DNA of 54,676 bases from an uncultured Gemmiger sp. (GCA_944388245.1 CALXIA010000010.1:1-54676), one strand, 5' to 3'. Positions 25,599 to 34,790 are shown, counted from the first letter of the stretch. Numbers and translations: made by a program. Notes: generated from the letters alone by a model not told the origin.

Positions 25599-27401
25599 AT
25601 GGTACAATCCATTCCCGCTCGGGACCAGCTGGACCCGAAGCACACCTGGAATCTGACCGATCTTTTCCCCAGCGACGAGGCCTGGCAGGCCGAGTTCACC
25701 CGGCTTCGGGAATCGCTCAAACAGCTGGCGGGGTATAAGGGCCGGCTGGGCGAGAGCGCCCGCACCCTGCTGGAGTTTCTTCGGATGCAGGACCAGCTGG
25801 ACGTGGACGGCGACCGGCTGCTGTCCTACGCCTTCCGCAAGACCGACCAGGACACCCGGGAGGCCGTCTATCAGGAGATGAGCGCCCAGGCCCGCAACTT
25901 TGTGGTGGAATGGGAGCAGGCGCTGGCCTTCGTCACCCCGGAGGTGCTGGCCATCGAGGAGGACCGTCTGGCCGCCTTCTATCAGGACCAGCCCGATCTG
26001 GAACACTACCGGCTGCTGCTGACCCGCATCCGCCGCAAGAAGGAGCACACCCTCTCGGCCGAGGGGGAGAACCTGCTGGCCGCCGCCGGCAGCATGGGCC
26101 AGGCCCCGGGCGGCATCTTCGCGCTGCTGAACAACGCCGACATGACCTTTGCGGACGCGGCGGACAGCCAGGGCGAATCCCATCTCGTGACCCACGGCAG
26201 CTACATTCCTCTGATGGAATCCCCCGACCGCGCCCTTCGGGAGTCCGCTTTCCGTTCTCTGTACGCCGGGTACGGCAAGCTGAAGAACACCTGCTCCGCG
26301 GTGCTCAGCGCCCAGATGAAGCAGCTGCAGTTCTTTGCCGACGCCCGCCGCTATCCCTCGGCGCTGCACGCGGCCCTGGCGGGCACCGAGGTGCCGGTGG
26401 AGATCTACTACAACCTGATCGACACGGTACACGAGCATCTGCCCACCCTGCACCGGTACGTGCGGCTGCGCAAGAAGCTGCTGGGGCTGGACGAGCTGCA
26501 CTACTACGATCTGTACGCCCCCATGGTGGCCGACGTGCAGATGGAGGTGCCCTTTGAGCAGGGCAAGGAGATGGCCCGCGCCGCGCTGGCCCCGCTGGGC
26601 GAGGACTATCTGCGGATGCTGAACGAGGGCTTTGCCAACCGCTGGATCGACGCGTACGAGAACCAGGGCAAGCGCTCCGGCGCCTATTCCTCCGGGGTGT
26701 ACGGCGTGCATCCCTACGTGCTGCTCAACTACACCGACACCCTCAGCGACGCCTTCACCCTGGTGCATGAGATGGGCCACGCGCTGCACTCCTATCTGTC
26801 CAACACCCACCAGAGCCCCACCTACGCCAGCTACAAGATCTTTGTGGCGGAGGTGGCCTCCACCTGCAACGAGGCGCTGCTGATCCACCATCTGCTGGAC
26901 GGCACCCAGGAGCCCCGCCGCCGCGCCTACCTGATCAACCACTTCCTGGAGCGGTTCCGGGCCACCCTCTACCGGCAGACCATGTTTGCCGAGTTTGAGC
27001 TGTGGTGCAGCGAACAGATCCATCAGGGCCGGGCCCTGACCGCCGAGGGGCTGTGCGCCAAATACGGCGAGCTGAACCGGCTGTACTACGGGGAGGAGAT
27101 CGTGGCCGATCCCGAGATCGCGCTGGAGTGGGCCCGCATCCCCCACTTCTATTACAATTTCTATGTCTACCAGTACGCCACCGGTTTTGCCTCGGCGGTG
27201 GCGCTGTCCCGCCGCATCCTGCGGGAGGGCAAGCCGGCGGTGGACGACTACCTGCGGTTCTTGTCCGGCGGCTGCTCCGCCGACCCGGTCACCCTGCTCA
27301 AGGGCGCCGGCGTGGACCTGTCCACCCCCGCCCCCATCGTGGACGCGCTGCGGTATTTTGACAGCCTGATCGGGGAAATGGAATCGCTCATGTCCTTGTA
27401 A
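25599..27401 (+). CDS. pepF: Oligoendopeptidase F (M3 metallopeptidase)
   Basis: Cytoplasmic zinc endopeptidase that trims imported peptides. 600 residues, standard for PepF. The zinc site is HEMGH (H390-H394) with the third ligand in the AEVAST segment near residue 417; the family's C-terminal YNFYVYQYATGFASA is also seen. The ATG at 25599-25601 has AAAAAGGAG eight bases upstream. The frame is open far upstream, but that part is antisense to the flavodiiron gene and not coding. The gene lies just before the oligopeptide ABC operon, which fits peptide use. Confidence 0.95.
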   Translation: MVQSIPARDQLDPKHTWNLTDLFPSDEAWQAEFTRLRESLKQLAGYKGRLGESARTLLEFLRMQDQLDVDGDRLLSYAFRKTDQDTREAVYQEMSAQARNFVVEWEQALAFVTPEVLAIEEDRLAAFYQDQPDLEHYRLLLTRIRRKKEHTLSAEGENLLAAAGSMGQAPGGIFALLNNADMTFADAADSQGESHLVTHGSYIPLMESPDRALRESAFRSLYAGYGKLKNTCSAVLSAQMKQLQFFADARRYPSALHAALAGTEVPVEIYYNLIDTVHEHLPTLHRYVRLRKKLLGLDELHYYDLYAPMVADVQMEVPFEQGKEMARAALAPLGEDYLRMLNEGFANRWIDAYENQGKRSGAYSSGVYGVHPYVLLNYTDTLSDAFTLVHEMGHALHSYLSNTHQSPTYASYKIFVAEVASTCNEALLIHHLLDGTQEPRRRAYLINHFLERFRATLYRQTMFAEFELWCSEQIHQGRALTAEGLCAKYGELNRLYYGEEIVADPEIALEWARIPHFYYNFYVYQYATGFASAVALSRRILREGKPAVDDYLRFLSGGCSADPVTLLKGAGVDLSTPAPIVDALRYFDSLIGEMESLMSL

Positions 27402-27522
27402 GGCGGACAATTTTACGATTTAAACGAGCGAAGAATCCATACTTTTTATCCGATTCTATCACCGTTTTCCCTCAAAAATTTCTTCATTTTTTATAAAAGT
27501 TTGCCCAAAACTAGAGATTTAG

Positions 27523-27551
27523 TTGCTTTTTCTCTGTATTCTTGCTACAAT
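27523..27551 (+). promoter_or_regulatory. Sigma-A promoter of the oligopeptide ABC operon
   Basis: TTGCTT (27523-27528), 17 bases, TACAAT (27546-27551), inside a 120-base AT-rich stretch that contrasts with the GC-rich surroundings. The leader to the oppA ATG is about 95 bases and contains a small CCGTT-CGC-AACGG stem. No pepF terminator is obvious in 27402-27500. Confidence 0.7.
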
Positions 27552-27652
27552 AATACAGATTTAACCGTTCGCAACGGCGCGGGACATTTGTCCTTGTCTG
27601 AGCGTCCGGTCGGATCAAATCTACTGTATTGGGACAGGAAAGGAAAGTACAC

Positions 27653-29554
27653 ATGAAAAAGACAAAACTCATGTCCTTGTTGCTGGCGGGCGTAATGGCC
27701 GCTTCCCTGGCTGCCTGCGGCAGTCAGGCGCCCGTCACCAACAACGCGGGCAGCGCCGGCTCCCAGACGGGGAGCAGCGCCTCGACAGCCGCCGAGAGCA
27801 CTCGGCCGACCGAGCCGCAGGGCCAGCTGGTCATTGGCAGCACTACCCAGATGGGCAATGACTTCTATGACCCCAGCTTCTCCAACAACGCGGTCAACTA
27901 CAAGATCTACGACCTGCTGCACGGCTATGGCACCGTTGTCTCTGACATCGACGGCAACTACGTATACGATCCCACCGTCGTGGCCAGCCACACCGAGACC
28001 GAGAACGAGGATGGCACCAAGACCTACACCGTGACCATCAACGACGATCTGGTTTGGAGCGACGGCACCCCCATCACCGCCAAGGACTACGTCTTCCAGC
28101 TGCTGCTGGAGAGCAGCCCCGAGATGAACGGCGTGGACGGCTATCCCAGCCAGGCCGGCTATTCTCTGGTGGGCTACGATGAGTTCTTCAGCGGCGCCAC
28201 CAAGAACTTTGCCGGTGTGCACCTGGTGGACGACATGACCTACTCGGTCACCGTCCGTGCCGAGGAACTGCCTTACCACTACGACATCACCTACGCCTCC
28301 GCTATGCCCCGTCCGATGCATGTGATCGCCCCGGGCTGCGACGTGGTGGATGCTCCGGAAGGCGCCACCATCACCGGTGAGTTCACCACCGATCTGCTGC
28401 TGGAGACCATCAACAACACCACCACCGGCTACCGCTACGTGCCGAAGGTCACCTGCGGGCCCTACCTGTTCGATTCCTTCGACGTGGCCAGCGCCCAGTG
28501 CACCCTGACCGTCAACCCCACCTATGTGGGCGACTACCGCGGTGTGAAGCCGGTCATCGAGAAGCTGATCATCAAGATGGTCAAGACCGACACCATGATC
28601 AACGAGCTGAAGTCCGGTTCCGTTGACCTGCTGTTCCAGTGCAGCGGCGCCGACACCATCAACGCCGGTCTGGATCTGGTGGACGCCGGCGAGGCCCAGG
28701 ACAACACCTTCTTCCGTAACGGTTACGGCAAGGTGCAGTTCGACTGCAGCCAGTTCCCCACCGACTCCGCGAATGTCCGTAAGGCCATTGCCTACTGCCT
28801 GGACCGCAACGAGTTTGCCCGTCAGTACAGCGGCGGCTACGCGGCGGTCGTGCACTCCTACTACGGCCTGGCCCAGTGGGAGTACCAGGAGTCCAAGGAC
28901 TGGATCGACCAGAACCTGAACAACTACGAGCGCAACCTGGACGAGGCCAAGGCTCTGCTGGAGGCTGACGGCTGGACCCTGAACGCCGACGGCACCGAGT
29001 ACTCCGGCACCGGCCTGCGTTACAAGGACGTGAACGGCGAGCTGAAGCCGCTGGTCATCGAGTGGGCCAACACCGACGGCAACCCCGTTTCCGACCTGCT
29101 GGCCACCATGCTGCCCGAGGCTATGGAAGAGGTGGGCATGCAGCTGAACGCCACCACCATGGACTTCCCCACCCTGCAGGCTGCGATCACCCATACCGGT
29201 GACAAGATCTACAATATGTACAACCTGGCCGTGGGCTTTGCGCTGGCCAGCAGCCCCTGGTACTACTACTCCACCGATCCTGTCTGGATGCAGGGCGGTT
29301 ACAACAGCAACTGGATTGCTGACGAGGAGCTGGCTGCTTCCGCCGAGGCCCTGAAGACCATCCCCTTCGACGACAAGGACACCTGGCTGACCGCCTGGCA
29401 GAACTTCATCGCCGTTTGGAATGACAAGCTGCCCGACATCCCCCTGTACTCCGATGAGTACTACGACTTCTTCTCCAACAAGCTGCACGGCTGGTACTCC
29501 ACCTCCGTTTGGGAGTGGTCCCGTGCCGTTCTGGATGCCTGGGTTGACGCCTAA
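27653..29554 (+). CDS. oppA: Oligopeptide ABC transporter substrate-binding lipoprotein
   Basis: 633 residues of the family 5 solute-binding proteins, somewhat longer than the usual 530-560. The signal MKKTKLMSLLLAGVMA ends in a lipobox LAAC, so it is membrane-anchored; a Ser/Gly/Thr linker follows. Family features: DDLVWSDGTPITAKDYVFQ, VTVRAEELPYHYD and VRKAIAYCLDRNEF. The ATG at 27653-27655 follows GAAAGGAAAG; upstream codons would precede the signal peptide. The code is richer in favoured codons than its neighbours, as expected for an abundant protein. Ligand is inferred to be peptides from operon make-up. Confidence 0.92.
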   Translation: MKKTKLMSLLLAGVMAASLAACGSQAPVTNNAGSAGSQTGSSASTAAESTRPTEPQGQLVIGSTTQMGNDFYDPSFSNNAVNYKIYDLLHGYGTVVSDIDGNYVYDPTVVASHTETENEDGTKTYTVTINDDLVWSDGTPITAKDYVFQLLLESSPEMNGVDGYPSQAGYSLVGYDEFFSGATKNFAGVHLVDDMTYSVTVRAEELPYHYDITYASAMPRPMHVIAPGCDVVDAPEGATITGEFTTDLLLETINNTTTGYRYVPKVTCGPYLFDSFDVASAQCTLTVNPTYVGDYRGVKPVIEKLIIKMVKTDTMINELKSGSVDLLFQCSGADTINAGLDLVDAGEAQDNTFFRNGYGKVQFDCSQFPTDSANVRKAIAYCLDRNEFARQYSGGYAAVVHSYYGLAQWEYQESKDWIDQNLNNYERNLDEAKALLEADGWTLNADGTEYSGTGLRYKDVNGELKPLVIEWANTDGNPVSDLLATMLPEAMEEVGMQLNATTMDFPTLQAAITHTGDKIYNMYNLAVGFALASSPWYYYSTDPVWMQGGYNSNWIADEELAASAEALKTIPFDDKDTWLTAWQNFIAVWNDKLPDIPLYSDEYYDFFSNKLHGWYSTSVWEWSRAVLDAWVDA

Positions 29555-29577
29555 GGTTTGATTCCAGTTTGAAAGTG

Positions 29578-29619
29578 TCCGGCGGGACCCCGCATTGTGG
29601 CCGGGTTCCGCCGGATTTT
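29578..29619 (+). terminator. Attenuator hairpin between oppA and oppB
   Basis: TCCGGCGGGACCC pairs with GGGTTCCGCCGGA (13 bp with one G-T) followed by only four T. Its place after a binding-protein gene suits partial termination, so that OppA exceeds the membrane subunits. Confidence 0.75.
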
Positions 29620-29714
29620 CCATATCACTGCATTTGCGCACGGCGCAGGCCGATTCTGCCGCCTCCGCGCAAAAGAAGCGATACCCAATACTCTTGAAAA
29701 CGGAGGAACGGCGA

Positions 29715-30707
29715 ATGGGAAAAGGCAGATACCTGCTGAAGCGATTGATCTATATCGTCTTCGTCTTTTTTATCATTTCCATCCTGATGTTCTGGATCTA
29801 TAAATCCATGCCCGGCGATCCTGTCGATATCATGCTGGGCAGCAGCAAAACCACCATGAAACCCGACGCCTATCAGCTTCTCTACGAAAAGACCCGGGCG
29901 TCTCTGGGGCTGGATAAGCCTCTGCCGATCCAGTATTTTGCCTGGATGGGCAATATGCTCACCGGCCATTTCGGCTACTCCACCCAGTACAAGCAGGAGG
30001 TCGTCAACGTCATCGGCGCGCCCATGTTCAACACAGTGCTGCTGAACCTGCTGACCATGTTCGTGGTGTTCGTGATCTCCATTCCCCTGGGCATTGCCAC
30101 AGCAGTGCGCAAGAACGGCGCCTTTGACAAGAGCGTTCAGGTGCTGACCATCGTGGGCTACAGTATACCCACCTTTATCATAGCTTTGCTGGCGATCTTC
30201 CTGCTGGCGGTCAAGTTCCCGATCTTCCCCATCAGCGGCGTGCGGACCGCCGGCTCCACAGCTACCGGCCTGGCAGCCATAGGGGACATGCTATGGCACA
30301 TGGCATTGCCGGTGCTGGTCATGTCCATTTCGGGCATCGGCGGCATCACCCGCTATGTGCGCGCCGCCATGATCGACGTACTGCGCATGGACTACATCAA
30401 GACCGCCCGGGCCAAGGGTCTGCGGGAAAAGACGGTCATCTACGTACACGCGTTCCGCAACGCGCTGATCCCGGTGGTCACCGTTACCACCTGGTGGGTC
30501 GTGGGCCTGTTCGGCGGCTCGATCGTTATCGAGTCGGTGTTCCTGTGGCCCGGCCTCGGCAAGATGCTGATCGACGGCCTGCTGCAGCGTGACTTTGCCG
30601 TGGTTCTGACCATGCAGATGTTCTACGTGGTGCTGTCCCTGGCCGGCAATGTGATCATGGATATCGCCTACACGATGGTAGACCCCCGTGTGCGGCTGGA
30701 CGGCTAA
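29715..30707 (+). CDS. oppB: Oligopeptide ABC transporter permease OppB
   Basis: 330 residues with six membrane helices. The N-terminus MGKGRYLLKRLIYIVFVFFI and the following SMPGDPVD are typical of OppB/DppB. The docking loop is YIKTARAKGLREKTVIYVH, followed by RNALIPVVT. The ATG at 29715-29717 is preceded by GGAGGAACGG; the longer open frame reads through the attenuator and is rejected. Twelve bases separate it from the OppC gene. Confidence 0.93.
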   Translation: MGKGRYLLKRLIYIVFVFFIISILMFWIYKSMPGDPVDIMLGSSKTTMKPDAYQLLYEKTRASLGLDKPLPIQYFAWMGNMLTGHFGYSTQYKQEVVNVIGAPMFNTVLLNLLTMFVVFVISIPLGIATAVRKNGAFDKSVQVLTIVGYSIPTFIIALLAIFLLAVKFPIFPISGVRTAGSTATGLAAIGDMLWHMALPVLVMSISGIGGITRYVRAAMIDVLRMDYIKTARAKGLREKTVIYVHAFRNALIPVVTVTTWWVVGLFGGSIVIESVFLWPGLGKMLIDGLLQRDFAVVLTMQMFYVVLSLAGNVIMDIAYTMVDPRVRLDG

Positions 30708-30719
30708 GGAGGAACGAGG

Positions 30720-32528
30720 ATGCTGAACAACAAAAAGAGAAAGCGCTCCACAGCAGCCATAGCCGCCCAGCGCATGGCTCTGGGCGGGCTTCCCCAGCAG
30801 GAAGAGGAAGAGGTTCTGCAGAGCCCGCTTCAGATGGTGGTCGGATCCTTCGTGCGGGACAAGATCGCCATGACCGGCGTGATCCTGTTCTCCTTTATTT
30901 TCCTGTGCTGCATTTTTCTGCCCATTTTCTTCCCTATTGACCTGTATTACCAGGACGTGACCCAGGCCAACGTGGCGTCCGGATTCGGCATGCTCAGCGT
31001 GCCTTCCCAGCTGCAGGGCAACGTCCAGGATATCACGGTGGGCAGCTCCTTCTCGGTGGGGCTGGACAAGAACGGCAACGTGTATGAATGGGGCACCTTC
31101 CCCAACAACAAGCTCAAAAACATCCCCAGCACCAGCGAGACCGGCAAACTGGTCCAGGTCTCGGCCGGTCTGGACCATGTGGTCGCCGTCAATGAGGACG
31201 GCCAGATCTTCACCTGGGGCAACGACCGGATGGGCCTGGCCACCATTCCCATGGAGCTGCGCAGCGGCGGCAACAACATCAAGCAGATCCTGGCCGGCTA
31301 CCAGATCTCGCTGGCGCTCACCGAAGAGGGCCGGATGTACAACTGGGGCAGCGACTATCTGCTGAGCATCACCTACCCCGAAGGGGTCCAGGGCAACATC
31401 GAAAAGTTTGCCGCCAGCACCAACATCGTCATGGTGCTGACCAAGGACGGCGAGGTGGTGCCCCTCACCAACAAGCCCTCCGCCTACACCAACATCCCGG
31501 AGGAGATCCAGGGCAATGTGGTGGACCTGGCGCTGACCGATGAGTGCGCCGCGGCGGTCACCGCCGACGGCCGGGTCTATACCTGGGGCAACAACATCAA
31601 AAAGGGCCTGAACGTGCCCGAGGACATCCAGGGCCAGGTGGTCGCGGTCTCCGGCGGCCGGTATCATTTCACCGCCGTGCTGAAGGACGGCACCATGCGC
31701 GGCTGGGGCGACAACACCCACGGCCAGGCCAGCGCCCCCTCCGGCGTGACTGTCTCCTCGGTGGAGAGCGGCTACTACGCCAACTACGCCATTACCCAGG
31801 ACGGTTCTGTGACCTCCTGGGGCCTGAAGGGCTACCTGATGGGCACCGACGATCTGGGCCGCGATCTGTTCCGCCGTATGCTGGTGGGCGGCCGCATGAC
31901 CATGACCGTGGGCGCCATCGCCGTTGTGATCTCCACCATTATCGGTATCGTGGTCGGCGGTATCTCCGGCTACAAGGGCGGCAAGGTGGATAACCTGCTG
32001 ATGCGCCTGACCGAGATCGTTTCCTCTATTCCTTTCCTTCCTTTCTGTATTATCCTGTCCTCGATCCTGGGCAACTCGATCAGCGAGACCCAGCGTATCA
32101 TTCTGATCATGTGCATCCTGGGCCTGCTTTCCTGGCCCGGCATCGCCCGTCTGGTGCGCGGCAGCGTGCTGGCCGAGCGTGAGCAGGAGTTCGTCACCGC
32201 CGCCAAGGCGCTGGGCGTGAAGGAGTTCGGCATCATCTTCCGCCACATCCTGCCCAACATCATCACGGTCATCATCGTGAACGCGACCCTCAACTTCGCC
32301 ACCTGCATGCTGACCGAGTCTTCCCTGTCCTTCATCGGCTTCGGCGTTACCGAGCCCAATGCCACCTGGGGCAACATGCTCACCGGCGCGCAGAACGGCC
32401 AGGTCATCGAGAACTACTGGTGGCGGTGGGTGTTCCCGGCTTTGATGCTGGGCATCTGCACCATCAGCATCAACTGCATTGGCGACGGCCTGCGCGACGC
32501 CATCGACCCCAAATCGAAGGAGAGGTGA
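30720..32528 (+). CDS. oppC: OppC-type permease with an inserted RCC1-like seven-repeat propeller
   Basis: 602 residues, twice the length of a normal OppC. Residues 1-45 are cytoplasmic; helix 1 (about 48-72, GVILFSFIFLCCIFLPIFF) is followed by a block of about 275 residues (98-372) of seven RCC1/BLIP-II-like repeats, each with a DG turn and mostly WG: YEWG, FTWGN, YNWGS, a degenerate fourth, YTWGN, RGWGD, TSWG. The permease then resumes exactly at the conserved GTDDLGRDLFRRMLVGGR, with five more helices and the docking loop VTAAKALGVKEFGIIFRHILPN. By OppC topology the propeller lies outside the membrane. Reading frame and codon use are continuous. The permease is sure; the propeller's role (lid, peptide or OppA contact, wall binding) is unknown. 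Confidence 0.92.
   Translation: MLNNKKRKRSTAAIAAQRMALGGLPQQEEEEVLQSPLQMVVGSFVRDKIAMTGVILFSFIFLCCIFLPIFFPIDLYYQDVTQANVASGFGMLSVPSQLQGNVQDITVGSSFSVGLDKNGNVYEWGTFPNNKLKNIPSTSETGKLVQVSAGLDHVVAVNEDGQIFTWGNDRMGLATIPMELRSGGNNIKQILAGYQISLALTEEGRMYNWGSDYLLSITYPEGVQGNIEKFAASTNIVMVLTKDGEVVPLTNKPSAYTNIPEEIQGNVVDLALTDECAAAVTADGRVYTWGNNIKKGLNVPEDIQGQVVAVSGGRYHFTAVLKDGTMRGWGDNTHGQASAPSGVTVSSVESGYYANYAITQDGSVTSWGLKGYLMGTDDLGRDLFRRMLVGGRMTMTVGAIAVVISTIIGIVVGGISGYKGGKVDNLLMRLTEIVSSIPFLPFCIILSSILGNSISETQRIILIMCILGLLSWPGIARLVRGSVLAEREQEFVTAAKALGVKEFGIIFRHILPNIITVIIVNATLNFATCMLTESSLSFIGFGVTEPNATWGNMLTGAQNGQVIENYWWRWVFPALMLGICTISINCIGDGLRDAIDPKSKER
31011..31838 (+). repeat. Seven RCC1-like coding repeats inside oppC
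   Basis: Tandem units of about 38-47 codons, each opening with a GN-hydrophobic strand (QGNVQDITVG, GKLVQVSAG, GNNIKQILAG, QGNIEKFAA, QGNVVDLAL, QGQVVAVSGG, TVSSVESG), then an x-DG-x turn and the WG motif. The fourth lacks WG. Protein identity between units is low at DNA level, so this is an old domain, not a recent DNA duplication. Confidence 0.85.
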
Positions 32529-32535
32529 GAAACGT

Positions 32536-33531
32536 ATGAGTCTGTTGGAAGTCAAGAATCTGCACACCTATTTCACCACCAAAAAGGGTATCGTCAAGGC
32601 GGTCAACGACGTGAGCTATACCCTGGAGGCCGGCAAGACCCTGGGCATCGTGGGCGAGTCCGGCTCGGGCAAGAGCGTTTCCGCCATGAGCATCATCAAG
32701 CTGCTGGACGGCAACGGCTATATCGACAGCGGCGAGATCCTGTTTGACGGGCGCAACATTCTGCAGGCCAGCCTCAAGGATCTGCACCACATCCGCGGCA
32801 ACGAGATCTCGGTGATCTTCCAGGAGCCGATGACCTCCCTGAACCCGGTGTTCACGGTGGAGCGCCAGATCGGTGAGGTGCTGCAGCTGCACCAGCACAT
32901 GAACAAAAAGGACGCCCGCGCCAAAGCGGTCTCGCTGCTGGCGGACGTAAAGATCCCCAACCCGGAGCGGGTGGCCAAACAGTACCCGTTCCAGCTGTCC
33001 GGCGGTATGCGCCAGCGGGTCATGATCGCCATGGCCCTGGCCTGCAAGCCCAAGCTGCTGATCGCGGACGAGCCCACCACCGCCCTGGACGTGACCATCC
33101 AGGCCCAGATCCTGAAGCTGATGAACGAGCTGAAGGCCCAGACCGGCACCTCCATCCTCTTCATCACCCACGACCTGGGGGTCATCCACGAGATGGCGGA
33201 CGAGGTGGCCGTCATGTACTGCGGCCAGATCGTGGAAAAGGCCGACGCCAAGACCATCTTCCACGACGGCACCTACTCCCACCCCTACACCGAGGGCTTG
33301 ATGATCTCGATCCCCCGGCTGAACACCCCCAAGGACAAGCGGCTGGAAGCCATTCCGGGCGCGGTTCCCAACCCGCTGTATCTGCCGGTGGGCTGCAAGT
33401 TCGGCCCCCGCTGCAAGTACTGCACCGAAAAGTGCAAGGCCAGCGAACCCCCGCTCCAGGAGGTGGCCCCGGGCCACTTCATCCGGTGCTTCTATCCCGA
33501 AAAGGCGGTGAGAAACAAACATGGAGAATGA
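32536..33531 (+). CDS. oppD: Oligopeptide ABC transporter ATPase OppD
   Basis: 331 residues. Walker A GESGSGKS, Q loop IFQEPMTSLNPV, signature LSGGMRQR, Walker B LLIADEPTTALD and switch ITHDLGV are all present. The C-terminal oligopeptide/dipeptide domain carries the iron-sulfur-type cysteine cluster CKFGPRCKYCTEKC. The ATG at 32536-32538 follows AAGGAGAGGTGAG, which overlaps the end of oppC. It overlaps oppF by 11 bases. Confidence 0.94.
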   Translation: MSLLEVKNLHTYFTTKKGIVKAVNDVSYTLEAGKTLGIVGESGSGKSVSAMSIIKLLDGNGYIDSGEILFDGRNILQASLKDLHHIRGNEISVIFQEPMTSLNPVFTVERQIGEVLQLHQHMNKKDARAKAVSLLADVKIPNPERVAKQYPFQLSGGMRQRVMIAMALACKPKLLIADEPTTALDVTIQAQILKLMNELKAQTGTSILFITHDLGVIHEMADEVAVMYCGQIVEKADAKTIFHDGTYSHPYTEGLMISIPRLNTPKDKRLEAIPGAVPNPLYLPVGCKFGPRCKYCTEKCKASEPPLQEVAPGHFIRCFYPEKAVRNKHGE

Positions 33532-34531
33532 GAATCGCAAAGTACTGCTGACCATTCGGGATCTGAAGCAGTATTTCCCCGTGAAAAAGACCAAGCTGCG
33601 GGAAAAGCAGCGGTATGTGCGCGCCAACGACGGCATCTCGCTGGACATCTACGCCGGCGAGACGCTGGGGCTGGTGGGCGAATCCGGCTGCGGCAAGTCC
33701 ACCCTGGGACGTACCCTGCTGCAGCTCTATCCCCAGACCGAGGGCCAGGTCATCTACCACAAGGGCGATCAGGACATTGACCTGAAGAGCCTGCCCAAAG
33801 AGGAGATGCGGGTGCTGCGCAAGGACCTGCAGCTGATCTTCCAGGATCCCTATTCCTCGCTGAACCCCCGCATGACGGTGGGCCAGATCATCGGGGAGGG
33901 CCTGGTGTCCCACGGCGTGTTCAAGCGCGGCGACCCGGCCATGCGGGACTATATCTTCAAGGTCATGGAGAACTGCGGGCTGGACACCTACATGTTCGGC
34001 CGGTATCCCCATCAGTTCTCCGGCGGCCAGCGCCAGCGTATCGGCATCGCCCGCAGCCTGGCGCTGAACCCGGCCTTTGTGGTCTGCGACGAGGCGGTGT
34101 CCGCGCTGGACGTGTCCATCCAGTCCCAGATTTTGAACCTGCTGTCCGATCTGAAGGAAAAGCAGAACCTGACCTACCTGTTCATCACCCACGATCTGAG
34201 CGTGGTGAAATACATCAGCGACCGGATCGGCGTGATGTATCTGGGCAACATGGTGGAGCTGGCCTCCACCGAGGAGCTGTTCGCCAACACGCTGCACCCC
34301 TACACCGAGGCGCTGCTGTCGGCCATCCCGGTGGTGGACGAGAACGACAAGCGGGAGCGCATCCTGCTGGAGGGCGATATCCCCAGCCCGGTGAATCCCC
34401 CCTCCGGCTGCAAGTTCCACACCCGCTGCCGTTACTGCCAGCAGAAGTGCAAAGAGGTGGTCCCGGAGTGGACCGACGTGGGCAACAACCATTATGTGGC
34501 CTGCCACTTCCCGCTGCAGCACAAAGGGTGA
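33521..34531 (+). CDS. oppF: Oligopeptide ABC transporter ATPase OppF
   Basis: 336 residues. Walker A GESGCGKST, IFQDPYSSLNPR, signature FSGGQRQR, Walker B FVVCDEAVSALD (DEAVSALD is the usual OppF variant) and ITHDLSV. The C-terminal cysteine cluster is CKFHTRCRYCQQKC. It starts inside oppD with ribosome site AAGGCGGTGAG. With OppD it forms the heterodimeric motor of the importer. Confidence 0.94.
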   Translation: MENENRKVLLTIRDLKQYFPVKKTKLREKQRYVRANDGISLDIYAGETLGLVGESGCGKSTLGRTLLQLYPQTEGQVIYHKGDQDIDLKSLPKEEMRVLRKDLQLIFQDPYSSLNPRMTVGQIIGEGLVSHGVFKRGDPAMRDYIFKVMENCGLDTYMFGRYPHQFSGGQRQRIGIARSLALNPAFVVCDEAVSALDVSIQSQILNLLSDLKEKQNLTYLFITHDLSVVKYISDRIGVMYLGNMVELASTEELFANTLHPYTEALLSAIPVVDENDKRERILLEGDIPSPVNPPSGCKFHTRCRYCQQKCKEVVPEWTDVGNNHYVACHFPLQHKG

Positions 34532-34537
34532 CGCGCC

Positions 34538-34744
34538 ATGCTGTTCGGCAAAAAGATCGACCGGGTGCTCAACATCCGCAAGGCGGAGGAGCGCTTTGAA
34601 AAGGAGCGGGAGGAACTTCCGCTGGAAAAGCACGACCGTCTGGCCATGATCCTGGCCGCCCTGATCGTGTTCATTCCGGTCTTCATCGGCGTGGTGGCCA
34701 TTCTGCTGCTGGTGTTGTACCTGTTTTTCTTCCGCTTTCTGTAA
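34538..34744 (+). CDS. Small single-span membrane protein at the end of the opp operon
   Basis: 68 residues: a charged N-terminal half (FGKKIDRVLNIRKAEERF, EREELPLEKHD) that looks like an amphipathic helix, then one long hydrophobic helix (about 37-66) to the C-terminus. It starts 7 bases after oppF and ends just before the operon terminator, so it is co-transcribed. I do not recognise a family. A small accessory subunit of the transporter is possible; only position supports it. No strong ribosome site is seen, which suggests coupling to oppF. Confidence 0.65.
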   Translation: MLFGKKIDRVLNIRKAEERFEKEREELPLEKHDRLAMILAALIVFIPVFIGVVAILLLVLYLFFFRFL

Positions 34745-34760
34745 TCCTGTTCCCGTATTT

Positions 34761-34790
34761 CCAGGCCCGGCTTGCCGGGCCTGGTTTTTT
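34761..34790 (+). terminator. Rho-independent terminator of the opp operon
   Basis: Perfect 10-bp stem CCAGGCCCGG / CCGGGCCTGG, CTTG loop, six T. Confidence 0.94.

Noticed and set aside
22431-27401. A 1656-codon open frame on the plus strand running into pepF
   Set aside because: Its first two thirds are antisense to the flavodiiron gene and read as low-complexity His/Gly/Gln-rich sequence typical of GC-rich shadow frames. Only the part from 25599 has a ribosome site and PepF homology.
31011-31838. Propeller block as a separate gene or misassembled insert in oppC
   Set aside because: No stop, no ribosome site and no change of frame or codon use at either junction, and the permease resumes at its conserved motif; a read-level check is still worth doing.
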